A stretch of 64,000 nt of DNA from Pseudoalteromonas fuliginea. Lineage in GTDB: Bacteria; Pseudomonadota; Gammaproteobacteria; Enterobacterales; Alteromonadaceae. Made by a program: the position numbers and the translations under genes. Numbering within the stretch: the first letter of the stretch is position 1; each line of letters starts with the position of its first letter. The stretch covers positions 62,001 through 126,000 of the forward strand of contig NZ_JJNZ01000024.1 of the NCBI RefSeq assembly GCF_000690055.1. The letters run 5' to 3'. Under the pieces are notes generated by a model that was given only the letters and a program-made list of their open reading frames with translations, was not told the origin of the DNA and searched no databases. Below, in pieces: positions 9,066 through 17,654 of this stretch.

Positions 9066-10565
9066 ATGTCCAAATACATACTCTCAATTGATCAAGGAAC
9101 CACAAGCTCTCGTGCCATCTTGTTTACAAAAGATGCAGACGTTTTTGGTACAGCACAGCAAGAATTTCCTCAGCATTTTCCACAGAACGGCTGGGTTGAG
9201 CACGATCCTAACGATATTTGGCAAACAGTGCTTAGCACTAGTCGCGAAGTACTCGCTAAACAAGATGTAAAGCCTGAAGAAATTATCGCTATAGGTATCA
9301 CTAACCAACGCGAAACCACCCTAGTATGGAACAAAAAAACAGGCAAAACGATTTATAACGCGATTGTTTGGCAAGATAGACGCACTAGTGACTATTGCGA
9401 AAGCCTTACTACCGATGAACTTTGCCAAACTATTAGCGAAAAAACAGGCTTGCTACTTGACCCTTATTTTTCAGCCACTAAAGTTCGTTGGATTTTAGAT
9501 AATGTTGAAGGCGCACGCGAACAAGCCCTCGCTGGCGAACTGGCTTTTGGTACGGTTGACACTTACCTACTTTGGCAACTAACAGGTGGTAAAGAACATC
9601 GCACTGATGCAACGAATGCATCCCGTACTATGTTATTTAATATTCATACCCAGCAGTGGGATCAAGAGCTTCTAGAGTTATTCGATATTCCAGAATCTAT
9701 GCTGCCAGAAGTAATGGACTCAGCTGACGAATTTGGCTCAACGAGCGCTGATATTTTTGGTGCACCAATTCGTGTATGCGGTATTGCTGGTGATCAACAG
9801 GCAGCCCTTGTTGGTCATGCATGTTTTGAGCAAGGCATGGCAAAAAGTACATATGGCACTGGCTGCTTTTTAATGCTTAACACCGGCGAAAAAGCACTTA
9901 CCTCAGAAAACCGCTTACTGACTACTGTTGCCTATAGACTAAACGGCAAACCAACTTACGCCATTGAAGGCAGTATCTTTATGGCTGGCGCGACTATGCA
10001 GTGGATTGTGGAAGGCTTAAAACTACTTAGTCATGCTGGCGAAAGTGAATCGATGGTTAAAGATGTCCCCCTCGATCATGGTGTATTTTTAGTGCCTTCG
10101 TTTACGGGTTTAGGTGCACCTTATTGGGACCCAAATGCACGTGGCGCTATTTTAGGTCTTACACGCGACTCAGGAATTAGCACTATTGTTGCGGCTGCTT
10201 TGCAATCAGTAGGTTATCAAACCAAAGATTTACAAAAAGCGATGGAGCGTGATGGCCTTCGGCCAAGTGTGCTTCGTGTAGATGGCGGCATGGTAAAAAA
10301 CAATTGGGTTATGACCTTCCTATCAAACATTTTAGGTGCAACAGTAGAGCGTCCAACGGTGACCGAAACCACCTCTTTAGGGGTCGCTTATTTAGCAGGC
10401 TTACAAACCGGCGTTTACGAATCAACTGAGCAGTTATCGAAAATGTGGACATGTGACCGTCGTTTTGAGCCAACTATGAGTGCCGATGAGCGTAATGATT
10501 TATATGCAAAATGGCAGCACTGTGTAGCTCAAGTGTGCTTAACAAATAAAAATTGCCCGCAGTAA
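9066..10565 (+). CDS. glpK: Glycerol kinase
   Basis: 499-residue FGGY kinase that makes sn-glycerol 3-phosphate. The N-terminal [10 protein letters not shown] phosphate loop is at 8-17, with TNQRETT and WQDRR near residues 80-105 as in E. coli GlpK, the FGGY ATP-domain signature [13 protein letters not shown], and the C-terminal [12 protein letters not shown] adenosine motif. The length equals the standard enzyme. It stands alone with its own terminator but in line with glpD, 211 bases apart. No glpF or glpR is present nearby; instead it lies between galactose genes and carries the same candidate operator. Confidence 0.96.
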   Translation: MSKYILSIDQGTTSSRAILFTKDADVFGTAQQEFPQHFPQNGWVEHDPNDIWQTVLSTSREVLAKQDVKPEEIIAIGITNQRETTLVWNKKTGKTIYNAIVWQDRRTSDYCESLTTDELCQTISEKTGLLLDPYFSATKVRWILDNVEGAREQALAGELAFGTVDTYLLWQLTGGKEHRTDATNASRTMLFNIHTQQWDQELLELFDIPESMLPEVMDSADEFGSTSADIFGAPIRVCGIAGDQQAALVGHACFEQGMAKSTYGTGCFLMLNTGEKALTSENRLLTTVAYRLNGKPTYAIEGSIFMAGATMQWIVEGLKLLSHAGESESMVKDVPLDHGVFLVPSFTGLGAPYWDPNARGAILGLTRDSGISTIVAAALQSVGYQTKDLQKAMERDGLRPSVLRVDGGMVKNNWVMTFLSNILGATVERPTVTETTSLGVAYLAGLQTGVYESTEQLSKMWTCDRRFEPTMSADERNDLYAKWQHCVAQVCLTNKNCPQ

Positions 10566-10570
10566 ATACT

Positions 10571-10610
10571 AAGTGGCTAAGGCTAATACTTTAGTCACTT
10601 TGTCTTTTTT
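10571..10610 (+). terminator. Terminator after glpK
   Basis: AAGTGGCTAA paired with TTAGTCACTT (one mismatch) around a GGCTAATACT loop, followed by TGTCTTTTTT. Confidence 0.7.
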
Positions 10611-10747
10611 AACTTAGCTAAATGCTCGATTTAAAAGGCACACTTTACTGCTCCAAATTGAAAGTGGATTCGAGTCAAAATTAACAAATAAAAAATTGGG
10701 TTTTCTATTGTCAAATGAAAACAGCAGCTTTATGATGCTTTATGTAT

Positions 10748-10764
10748 TATTTATATTATAAATA
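10748..10764. promoter_or_regulatory. Candidate operator upstream of glpD (perfect palindrome)
   Basis: TATTTATATTATAAATA: two perfect 8-bp arms around one central base. The 17 bases are identical to those upstream of the TonB receptor gene at 24512-24528. The site ends 12 bases before the GTG start, next to the AAGGG ribosome site, a position where a bound repressor would block expression. Confidence 0.65.
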
Positions 10765-10776
10765 GAAGGGTGCTCG

Positions 10777-12282
10777 GTGAAATTAGCAGATAACGAATAT
10801 GACTTACTAGTCATCGGTGGCGGCGTAAACGGCACAGGCATAGCAGCAGATGCTGCTGGTAGAGGACTTAAAGTACTTTTGTGCGAACAGTCAGATCTAG
10901 CTTCTGCAACGTCTTCAAACAGCTCCAAGCTGATCCACGGTGGTCTGCGCTACCTTGAGCACTACGAATTTAGATTAGTAAAAGAAGCCTTAGCCGAGCG
11001 AGAAGTGCTGCTAAAAAATGCCCCTCACATTATGTGGCCACTTACGTTTAGATTACCCCATCAAAAGCATTTACGCCCTGCATGGATGATCCGCATTGGC
11101 TTATTTATGTATGACAACCTAGCAAAACGAGTTACGTTACCTGCATCGAAGAGCATTAAATTTGGCGAGCATAGCGTACTAGAACCTTCAATTACTAAAG
11201 GTTTTGAATACGCTGATGGCTGGGTTGATGACTCTCGCTTAGTTATTTTAAACGCCCTTGCAGCGCAGCAAAAAGGCGCAGTAATTGCCACACAAACTAA
11301 ATGTGTCAAAGCGCATCGTGAGCAAGATAAATGGCAAGTAACGCTTGAGCAACAAAGTACAAAATCGCATTATAGTATTGCTGCTAAAGGCATAGTAAAT
11401 GCAGCGGGTCCTTGGGTTGCTAAGCTTTTTGATGAAGCACTCGAAGAAAAATCACCACAAAATATTCGCCTTGTAAAAGGTAGCCACATTGTCGTGCCAC
11501 GCATTCATAACGAACCGCAAGCTTATATTTTACAAAATAAAGATCAGCGTATTGTGTTTGTTATTCCGTTTGAAGATGATTACTCACTTATTGGCACGAC
11601 TGATGTTGAGCACAAAGGTGAGGCACAAGACGTTAAAATTAGTGAAGAAGAAATCGATTACCTTATTGAGATTACTAATAGCTACTTTAAAACTCCGATT
11701 AAACGCCAAGATATTGTGCATACTTTTTCAGGTGTACGTCCATTACTTGATGACGAATCAGTTAATGCACAAGCCGTTACTCGCGATTATAAACTAGAGC
11801 TTTCGAGTGATGCTAAACAAACACCTCTACTGAGTGTGTTTGGCGGAAAAATTACAACTTACCGCAAACTTGCCGAAGCTGCGGTTAACAAACTTGAAGA
11901 CTTTTACCCGCAAATGAGTGAAGCTTGGACTAAACATAGTGCGTTACCAGGTGGCGATTTTAGCTCTGTAGAAGCACTTAAAGCGCAATTACAAACAACC
12001 TATAATTGGTTACCACAAATACTGCTAAATCGCTTTGTACGCACCTATGGTACGCGCACTATAAATATTTTGGGTGATGCAAAACAACTAAGCGATTTAG
12101 GTCAAGATTTTGGGCATAACTTATTTGCAGCAGAGGTCGATTTTTTATTAAATGAAGAGTGGGCACAAAACGCATATAACATATTATGGCGCCGCACAAA
12201 GTTAGGACTGCGCTTTAGTGAAACCCAAACTACCACCCTTAATAATTATATTGAACAAAGCAAAGCGGCCAAAATTGCTTAA
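10777..12282 (+). CDS. glpD: Aerobic glycerol-3-phosphate dehydrogenase
   Basis: 501-residue FAD-dependent, membrane-associated enzyme that oxidises glycerol 3-phosphate to dihydroxyacetone phosphate and passes electrons to quinone. The N-terminal FAD motif is VIGGGVNGTGIAADAAGRG (residues 11-29), followed by SSNSSKLIHGGLRYLE, the GlpD signature. A later FSGVRPLL segment and the C-terminal DAO_C-type domain are also present. The start is GTG 10777 behind AAGGG; upstream in-frame starts are absent. Its own terminator follows. With glpK it takes glycerol into glycolysis. Confidence 0.96.
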   Translation: MKLADNEYDLLVIGGGVNGTGIAADAAGRGLKVLLCEQSDLASATSSNSSKLIHGGLRYLEHYEFRLVKEALAEREVLLKNAPHIMWPLTFRLPHQKHLRPAWMIRIGLFMYDNLAKRVTLPASKSIKFGEHSVLEPSITKGFEYADGWVDDSRLVILNALAAQQKGAVIATQTKCVKAHREQDKWQVTLEQQSTKSHYSIAAKGIVNAAGPWVAKLFDEALEEKSPQNIRLVKGSHIVVPRIHNEPQAYILQNKDQRIVFVIPFEDDYSLIGTTDVEHKGEAQDVKISEEEIDYLIEITNSYFKTPIKRQDIVHTFSGVRPLLDDESVNAQAVTRDYKLELSSDAKQTPLLSVFGGKITTYRKLAEAAVNKLEDFYPQMSEAWTKHSALPGGDFSSVEALKAQLQTTYNWLPQILLNRFVRTYGTRTINILGDAKQLSDLGQDFGHNLFAAEVDFLLNEEWAQNAYNILWRRTKLGLRFSETQTTTLNNYIEQSKAAKIA

Positions 12283-12328
12283 TAACCGCTAAAGAAATTG
12301 GCTGCAATAGCCCTAAAAGCTTTCTACG

Positions 12329-12364
12329 AAACCCCTTTATAATTTAATCATTATGAAGGGGTTT
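12329..12364 (+). terminator. Terminator after glpD
   Basis: AAACCCCTT pairs with AAGGGGTTT around an AT-rich loop, followed by AATTTT. Confidence 0.7.
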
Positions 12365-12382
12365 AATTTTCTCGGTTATATA

Positions 12383-12544
12383 ATACCAATCCGCAATAAC
12401 ACTTGGTCAATTTGAGGGCTTAAACCTGGCGCTAACTATGTGAATAATTTCTGATATAGAACAACTAAATAACGAAATTCTCACCTTGTTATCGACCCGA
12501 TTTTCTTACTTCAAAATCGCTCACTTAATTAAGCTGATTGATAT
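12383..12544 (-). mobile_element. 162-bp MITE-like element (copy A1)
   Basis: Non-autonomous element bounded by ATACCAATC at 12383 and GATTGATAT at 12536-12544 (one mismatch from the inverse of the first end). It is 162 bp long, the same as copies at 53186 and 40085. Read in reverse, the core TAGTTGTTCTATAT begins at offset 77, exactly as in those copies. Its right end reaches into the dgoK gene and supplies that gene's last codons and stop. It encodes nothing itself. Confidence 0.8.
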
Positions 12545-13470
12545 AAAAAATTAAAACCGCTCAACGTAGCCATTTTAATGTCAAACTCAACACATTTAAC
12601 GCCTATTTGGTTAAGTGCCGTAGAAAAACATTTATTAAGCTGTTTGGTTCCCACTACCACAACTTGTGTATTACTTTGCAACTGCCACTCACTGGCATGG
12701 CGTGCTGCTCGTACGTCACTGCCAATTAACACACCCGATAAATACGCTTTAGCTTGTACAGGTGTTAACTCCTTTGAAAGCTGACGAGTACGCACACTAA
12801 AAATACCATGCGCTAAATTACCACTATCACTGTCAAGCGTGAGTTTGCACCCTTGAGCAAATGCTTTCCAATCAAAGTCGCCCTCTTCACAGTCACTGGG
12901 TATCAATACACTTTGATGGCACAGTAAATCGTATAACTCGCCAGTCATTGCGGTTTTAAAGCAGATTATTTCACCATGGTTTATAAGTACCCACTTAGTA
13001 TGTGTACCTGGTAAACACAGTAATATTTTACCCTGTTGATACTCTGGGTTTTGTTTTAAAAACCCTAAAATTTGCAGCTCTTCACCGCGCATTACATCAA
13101 ATAAAGAATTTTGTAGGGTACATTTAGTACCCGGCAACGCTTTAATAGTATGCCCTGCACAATTAAAGCTAATAGCAGCATCGAGCAAACTCTCAGGGTT
13201 TATAGGGCACTCTAAATAGGGCGTTTCGTACCAACCTATGCTTGATGTGATTTGCCCTGCTATATATACAGGTACGCAGCCATACTGCTGACTCCAAGGC
13301 TCGATAGCACTAAGAAGCGTTTGCTCAAAGTCTTGATTAACTTTTACAACACCAGGCCCATCACGTTGTTCAAGTAATGTAAGCGGTTGTTTTGCGTTAA
13401 CGCGGCACAAATAAGCACGTAAATGACTGGTACCCCAATCAACGGCTATAAAAAGAGATGAAGTAGTCAA
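12529..13470 (-). CDS. dgoK: 2-dehydro-3-deoxygalactonokinase
   Basis: 313-residue DgoK-family sugar kinase, which phosphorylates 2-keto-3-deoxygalactonate in the De Ley-Doudoroff route of galactose/galactonate breakdown. It shows the N-terminal VDWGTSHLRAYL phosphate motif, VMRGEE near 140, LPGTHTKWV and MTGELYDLL, all diagnostic of DgoK. The final residues YQSA and the TAA stop are encoded by the inverted-repeat end of a MITE-like element, so the native C-terminus has been replaced by a few residues. The SDR gene upstream ends four bases before its start (operon). Partner genes dgoA and dgoD are absent from the window. Confidence 0.9.
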   Translation of the reverse strand: MTTSSLFIAVDWGTSHLRAYLCRVNAKQPLTLLEQRDGPGVVKVNQDFEQTLLSAIEPWSQQYGCVPVYIAGQITSSIGWYETPYLECPINPESLLDAAISFNCAGHTIKALPGTKCTLQNSLFDVMRGEELQILGFLKQNPEYQQGKILLCLPGTHTKWVLINHGEIICFKTAMTGELYDLLCHQSVLIPSDCEEGDFDWKAFAQGCKLTLDSDSGNLAHGIFSVRTRQLSKELTPVQAKAYLSGVLIGSDVRAARHASEWQLQSNTQVVVVGTKQLNKCFSTALNQIGVKCVEFDIKMATLSGFNFLYQSA

Positions 13471-13473
13471 ACT

Positions 13474-14232
13474 TTAAAGTCTCCCACCGTCAATTTTAAT
13501 GCCCTGCCCGGTAATCATACTGCTTTCATCTGCCGCTAAAAACATCGCTAAATTAGCAACATCCTCAGGTGAAACTAGCTTTTTAAGCGCCATAGCTTCC
13601 ATCCATTTTACTTGCTCAGCCTCTGTAAACCAGCTTGCTAATTGACGGTCGGTAGCCACCCACCCAGGTAAAATAGCATTTACGCGAATACCAAACTCGC
13701 CATAATCACGAGCAAGTGCCTTAGTCATGCCTATAAGACCTGCTTTAGCGGTAACGTAACCGGCCATTTGCGGTTGGCCCATTATGGCATTGATAGAACT
13801 AAAGTTTATAATACTGCCCGCCCCTTCTCGCTGCATAAATGACATAGCGACTTGGGAAGCAAAAAAGGCTGGATTTAAATTAATTTGCAGACACTGATCC
13901 CAGTCTTGCACTGTAACGTCTTCGCTAGGTTGACGGCGATCGTTTGCTACGTTATTGACCAGTACATTGACGCTACCAAGGGCAGCACACGCATCAACTA
14001 ATGATTGCTGCAGAGCATGGGAATCAGTTACATCAACTTGCCTGTACCATAAGTTAGCTTGTGGGAGATTGTTAATGAGCGCCTGCGCAGCATCGTCATC
14101 TATATCGATAAAAGCAACTTTGGCATTTTGCTTAGTAAATGATTCGACCATTGCTCTACCGATGCCTGATGCACCACCAGTAATAAAAATAACTTTACCA
14201 GAAAGACTATGATATTGAGCGAGGGTGTTCAA
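13474..14232 (-). CDS. SDR, likely sugar (galactose-type) dehydrogenase
   Basis: Classical SDR of about 252 residues with GGASGIG, NNVAND, the catalytic serine in NFSSIN and the YVTAK Tyr/Lys pair, and a C-terminal GQGIKIDGGRL typical of the fabG/galactose-1-dehydrogenase group. I chose TTG 14232 because GGAGAG lies six bases before it; the longer frame from GTG 14253 has no ribosome site and adds a seven-residue tail outside the Rossmann start. Directly upstream of dgoK, it probably oxidises D-galactose to galactonolactone as the first De Ley-Doudoroff step. That is inferred from its partner, not from residues. Confidence 0.82.
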   Translation of the reverse strand: MNTLAQYHSLSGKVIFITGGASGIGRAMVESFTKQNAKVAFIDIDDDAAQALINNLPQANLWYRQVDVTDSHALQQSLVDACAALGSVNVLVNNVANDRRQPSEDVTVQDWDQCLQINLNPAFFASQVAMSFMQREGAGSIINFSSINAIMGQPQMAGYVTAKAGLIGMTKALARDYGEFGIRVNAILPGWVATDRQLASWFTEAEQVKWMEAMALKKLVSPEDVANLAMFLAADESSMITGQGIKIDGGRL

Positions 14233-14381
14233 ATTCAACTCTCCATACAGCACATATAAAATCTTATTTAAACCCTTTATAAACTGATACTTACAACATA
14301 AAGGGCCAAACCAAATTGTTATTACTGTGTTAAAATACTTAACTAATAAAAAGTTTATACCATATCCTTACGTACATTAAT

Positions 14382-14398
14382 ATGATATATGATATATA
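14382..14398. promoter_or_regulatory. Possible operator in the gntR / SDR-dgoK divergent promoter
   Basis: ATGATATATGATATATA shares the nine-base core TATATGATA with the reverse of the galE site and matches it at 12 of 17 positions. It lies 10 bases before the regulator start, in the region shared with the divergent SDR-dgoK unit. Weaker than the other sites. Confidence 0.35.
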
Positions 14399-14408
14399 AT
14401 CTAGCAAT

Positions 14409-15131
14409 ATGAACTCGGAAACTCGCACAATGAAAAGCCAACCTCGTCAAAACTTAACACACCAACTAACCCATGATTTGGGTTTTGCTATTGTGCGTGG
14501 CGTGTACCCTGTAAGTGAAGGTCTGCCGTCGGAAGCTGACTTATGTATAAAATACGATGTGAGCCGTAGCGCCACTCGCGAAGCGGTAAAAATGCTCTCT
14601 GCTAAAGGATTAATTTCGTCGCGTCCTAAGCAGGGTATTCGTGTATTACCTGAAAGTAGCTGGAACATGTTTGATACCGACGTACTGCGTTGGATTTTAA
14701 GCAGCAAACCGTCACTTTCTTTATTAAAAGAATTTACCCAAGTCCGTGTAGCACTTGAGCCTCAAGCTGCAGCGCTTGCAGCGGTGAATGCAACTGCTGA
14801 ACAACTCGTTGAAATAGATAATGCATTAGCGCGTATGGCCGATGCCGATGAAGGATTAGATGATCCTCTCGAAGCTGATATTGCCTTTCATACCAGTATA
14901 TTAGTGGCCAGCAACAATCGATTTTTTGTACAATTGACTGAGTTTATTAGCACCGCATTACGTGTAAGTATTCGCTACACTAACCATATTAAAGGTGTAC
15001 CCGGTGCTGATGTAGCAAAGCATGCAGACATTTTAAATACCATAAAATCACGTAACCCAGAGCTGGCTAAAAAAGCAGTAGAAACTATTTTAGAAGAAGC
15101 GCTTGAGCTTATCGAATCAAAGCTGGTGTAG
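14409..15131 (+). CDS. GntR/FadR-subfamily (FCD domain) transcriptional regulator, DgoR-like
   Basis: 240 residues: an N-terminal winged helix-turn-helix (about 25-80, with PSEADLCIKYDVSRSATREA as the recognition part) and an all-helical FCD effector domain (about 95-235) with the metal-binding pattern D-x3-H in DIAFHTS and a later His in KHADIL. FCD regulators usually sense small sugar acids or organic acids; DgoR of E. coli senses 2-keto-3-deoxygalactonate. Divergent from the SDR-dgoK pair, it is the best local candidate for the repressor of the galactose island. An alternative start at ATG 14430 is possible. Confidence 0.88.
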   Translation: MNSETRTMKSQPRQNLTHQLTHDLGFAIVRGVYPVSEGLPSEADLCIKYDVSRSATREAVKMLSAKGLISSRPKQGIRVLPESSWNMFDTDVLRWILSSKPSLSLLKEFTQVRVALEPQAAALAAVNATAEQLVEIDNALARMADADEGLDDPLEADIAFHTSILVASNNRFFVQLTEFISTALRVSIRYTNHIKGVPGADVAKHADILNTIKSRNPELAKKAVETILEEALELIESKLV

Positions 15132-15156
15132 TAAAAAGTTATTTTTGACAGATTAA

Positions 15157-15185
15157 AAAAGGGAGCTAATTAGCTCCCTTTTTGC
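15157..15185. terminator. Bidirectional terminator between gntR and galA
   Basis: AAAAGGGAGCT-AATT-AGCTCCCTTTTT, a perfect stem with A/T tails on both sides, between convergent genes. Confidence 0.9.
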
Positions 15186-15200
15186 TGCCCATATTTAAAA

Positions 15201-17333
15201 TTACGCTTTTGTAAGTTCAAAAATAAGCGATGTTTGCGGGAATGAAATTGGCATTTGTAAGCCAAACTGCATTAACGCTTCACCTGTAAATGTTTGACCA
15301 TTTACCACAGCAATAGAAGATGGGCGATACTCTTCAAATTTTACCGGCCACACTAAATTAAGTGTATATTGTGCATCGGTATCTAGGCCAACAAAGCGTA
15401 ATTTATTAGGCGCTGTACGCGGTGTTTCGCGAACGCTATTATAGGCAAATAACGCTTTTGTTTTTTGCTCATCGATTAAACCAAAGTTAATTGATAAATC
15501 GTCGCTATCAAGGCGGTATAAATCGGCGCTATGAATAAACTCCCGATGCTCTTTATGAAGTACTATTGCCGCTTTGAGTGTATTGTATTCGTGATCGGTC
15601 AGCTCACGTGGGTCCATTTCAATGCCCATGTGGCCAAACATTGATACCGCAGCACGCATTTCAATGCTCACATTACGCCCTGTGATATGACAATCACGTG
15701 GGCCTACGTGTGCACCCATTACCGACGATGGGAAAAAGAACGAACATCCACGCTGTATTTCAAGGCGATCAAGCGCATCGTTTGAATCTGACGTCCATAC
15801 ACGGTCTGTGTGTGCAAGTACGCCGTAATCTACACGTGCACCACCTGACGAACAGCTTTCTATTTCAAGCCCTGGGTGCGCACCTTTAATACGATCAATT
15901 AAACGATAAAGTGCTAATGTTTGCTGATGCACAGCAGGCTTGCCATCAAAATTACCCGCATGGTTAATATCGCGGTTCATATCCCATTTAATGTACTTAA
16001 TAGTTGGGTATTCAACTAAAATATCGTCAATCGCTTTGTATAAGTACTCAACAACCTCAGAGCGCGTTAAATCAAGCACAAGCTGATTTCTAAAGCTTAA
16101 CTGTTCGTTGTTTTGAGAGCCTAAAACCCAATCTGGATGCGCGCGGTATAAATCGCTATCTGGGTTAACCATTTCTGGTTCAAACCAAATACCAAACTCC
16201 ATACCTAAGCTATTAACATGATCTATAACTGGCGATAAACCATCTGGGTAAATTTTGTAATCTACTGTCCAATCACCTAAGCCTGCATTGTCGCCACGGC
16301 GGCCTTTAAACCAACCATCATCAAGTACAAAACGCTCAATACCTAACGGCGCTACTTTGTCGGCTAGTTGCTTAAGCGTGTCTACGTCGTGATCAAAGTA
16401 AATACCTTCCCATGTGTTGTAATGCACAGGGCGCGTTTTTTCGCGTTGTGCTTGGCTAAGTAAATTAGCTTTAACAAAACGATGGAAATTACGAGAAAGC
16501 GCGCTAAAACCTTCACTTGAAAACGAGCCATAAATGCTCGGGCTTTGATACGTTTGACCTTTAGCAAGCGTAAGCTCACCAGGAAGTAATAGCTCACCCA
16601 TTTGTACATAACGACGACCTTCAGCTAAAAGTTCTGCGCGTAGTTTATTGTTACCGCTCCAACCTAAATGAAAGCCGTAACATTCGCCGTGTTGCTCGCC
16701 TGTATTTTCGTTATGCACTAATAAACCAGGAAATACATCGTGTGATGTTTTGCCTTTACGGTTTTCACGTACAAAGCTCCCAAGCACTAAATCAACAGAT
16801 TGACGCTGGAATTCGTTTGACCAACGACCTTCAAAGCTCACTATTTTGCTTACGCTATCTGGCAATTGAAATGTTGGCGCGGCGCAAAAATTAACGCCCA
16901 GTGGTGAGTCACCTAAATTAGTTAATACAGTATGTGCACTTAGTACGTCACTGTTGTTGTCAAGCGTAATGCTGTGCACGACTTCAATACCACGAAGCTT
17001 ATCTACACTTACAAACTCAACAGTCGCACTTGAAGGCTGACGCACTTCTTGAAGCTCTGGCCCAACTGACCATGCGATTGAGTCATTTACTAGCTCAAGC
17101 CCTGGCGCGCCAGTAAAGCCTTCGCCTAATAAAGGAGATAGAGAAATAGGCGCTTCTTCAACCACGGCACATTTTACTTCTTGACGGGTAGCAAGCTGAG
17201 TAAGCATTGTTTCTGTTGTTTGCTCAGATAGGCGTTTACCAAAGTACAGTAACGCCGGTGTTTTGCTCTGGCAGTCGAAAATAACGGTGCTGTTTACACT
17301 GTCTAATCGATAAAATGATTTAGTGTCGGCCAT
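15201..17333 (-). CDS. GH36 alpha-galactosidase
   Basis: 710-residue glycoside hydrolase family 36 enzyme that releases terminal alpha-galactose. The order is an N-terminal beta-sandwich, a central (beta/alpha)8 barrel (about 300-610) and a C-terminal beta domain. The nucleophile Asp451 sits in YIKWDMNRD and the acid/base Asp516 in WTSDSNDA, with CSSGGAR between them. I recall the same length and residue numbers for alpha-PsGal of Pseudoalteromonas sp. KMM 701. No signal peptide is visible, so it acts in the cytoplasm on imported oligosaccharide or heteroside, which fits the symporter gene encoded upstream. It probably has its own promoter. Confidence 0.95.
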   Translation of the reverse strand: MADTKSFYRLDSVNSTVIFDCQSKTPALLYFGKRLSEQTTETMLTQLATRQEVKCAVVEEAPISLSPLLGEGFTGAPGLELVNDSIAWSVGPELQEVRQPSSATVEFVSVDKLRGIEVVHSITLDNNSDVLSAHTVLTNLGDSPLGVNFCAAPTFQLPDSVSKIVSFEGRWSNEFQRQSVDLVLGSFVRENRKGKTSHDVFPGLLVHNENTGEQHGECYGFHLGWSGNNKLRAELLAEGRRYVQMGELLLPGELTLAKGQTYQSPSIYGSFSSEGFSALSRNFHRFVKANLLSQAQREKTRPVHYNTWEGIYFDHDVDTLKQLADKVAPLGIERFVLDDGWFKGRRGDNAGLGDWTVDYKIYPDGLSPVIDHVNSLGMEFGIWFEPEMVNPDSDLYRAHPDWVLGSQNNEQLSFRNQLVLDLTRSEVVEYLYKAIDDILVEYPTIKYIKWDMNRDINHAGNFDGKPAVHQQTLALYRLIDRIKGAHPGLEIESCSSGGARVDYGVLAHTDRVWTSDSNDALDRLEIQRGCSFFFPSSVMGAHVGPRDCHITGRNVSIEMRAAVSMFGHMGIEMDPRELTDHEYNTLKAAIVLHKEHREFIHSADLYRLDSDDLSINFGLIDEQKTKALFAYNSVRETPRTAPNKLRFVGLDTDAQYTLNLVWPVKFEEYRPSSIAVVNGQTFTGEALMQFGLQMPISFPQTSLIFELTKA

Positions 17334-17462
17334 GATTTTCCTATCCTCTTGTTCATTGTGTGAGTTATAAATATAACGAAAATTAGTAAGCTACACTATT
17401 TACTAAATGTATCTCTTTGCTTGAGCCACAATCTATCAGATGGTGACACCCAATAATAATAG

Positions 17463-17479
17463 TATATATCATACAAATT
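17463..17479. promoter_or_regulatory. Possible operator upstream of galA
   Basis: TATATATCATACAAATT matches the galE site at 14 of 17 positions, 129 bases before the alpha-galactosidase start. A separate perfect palindrome GTTATAAATATAAC lies nearer the gene at about 17366-17379. Confidence 0.4.
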
Positions 17480-17599
17480 AGATTTTGATAGTCTTTACAT
17501 CGCAAATAGTCAGATAAACTCACTGGAAGTACCACTGTAATAAAGAGTATTAAACCAACTCTCACTTTAAAGCTCTGTTATTGCTTTTAATATATATAA

Positions 17600-17633
17600 A
17601 AAATCGGCCAGAGTTGCCCCATGACCGATTTTG
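17600..17633. terminator. Terminator after the symporter gene
   Basis: AAAATCGG-CC paired with GA-CCGATTTT, closing a GTTGCCCC-type loop, with A- and T-rich flanks. It ends the leftward transport unit before galA. Confidence 0.75.
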
Positions 17634-17654
17634 TCAGCTTAAACTATTTACAAT

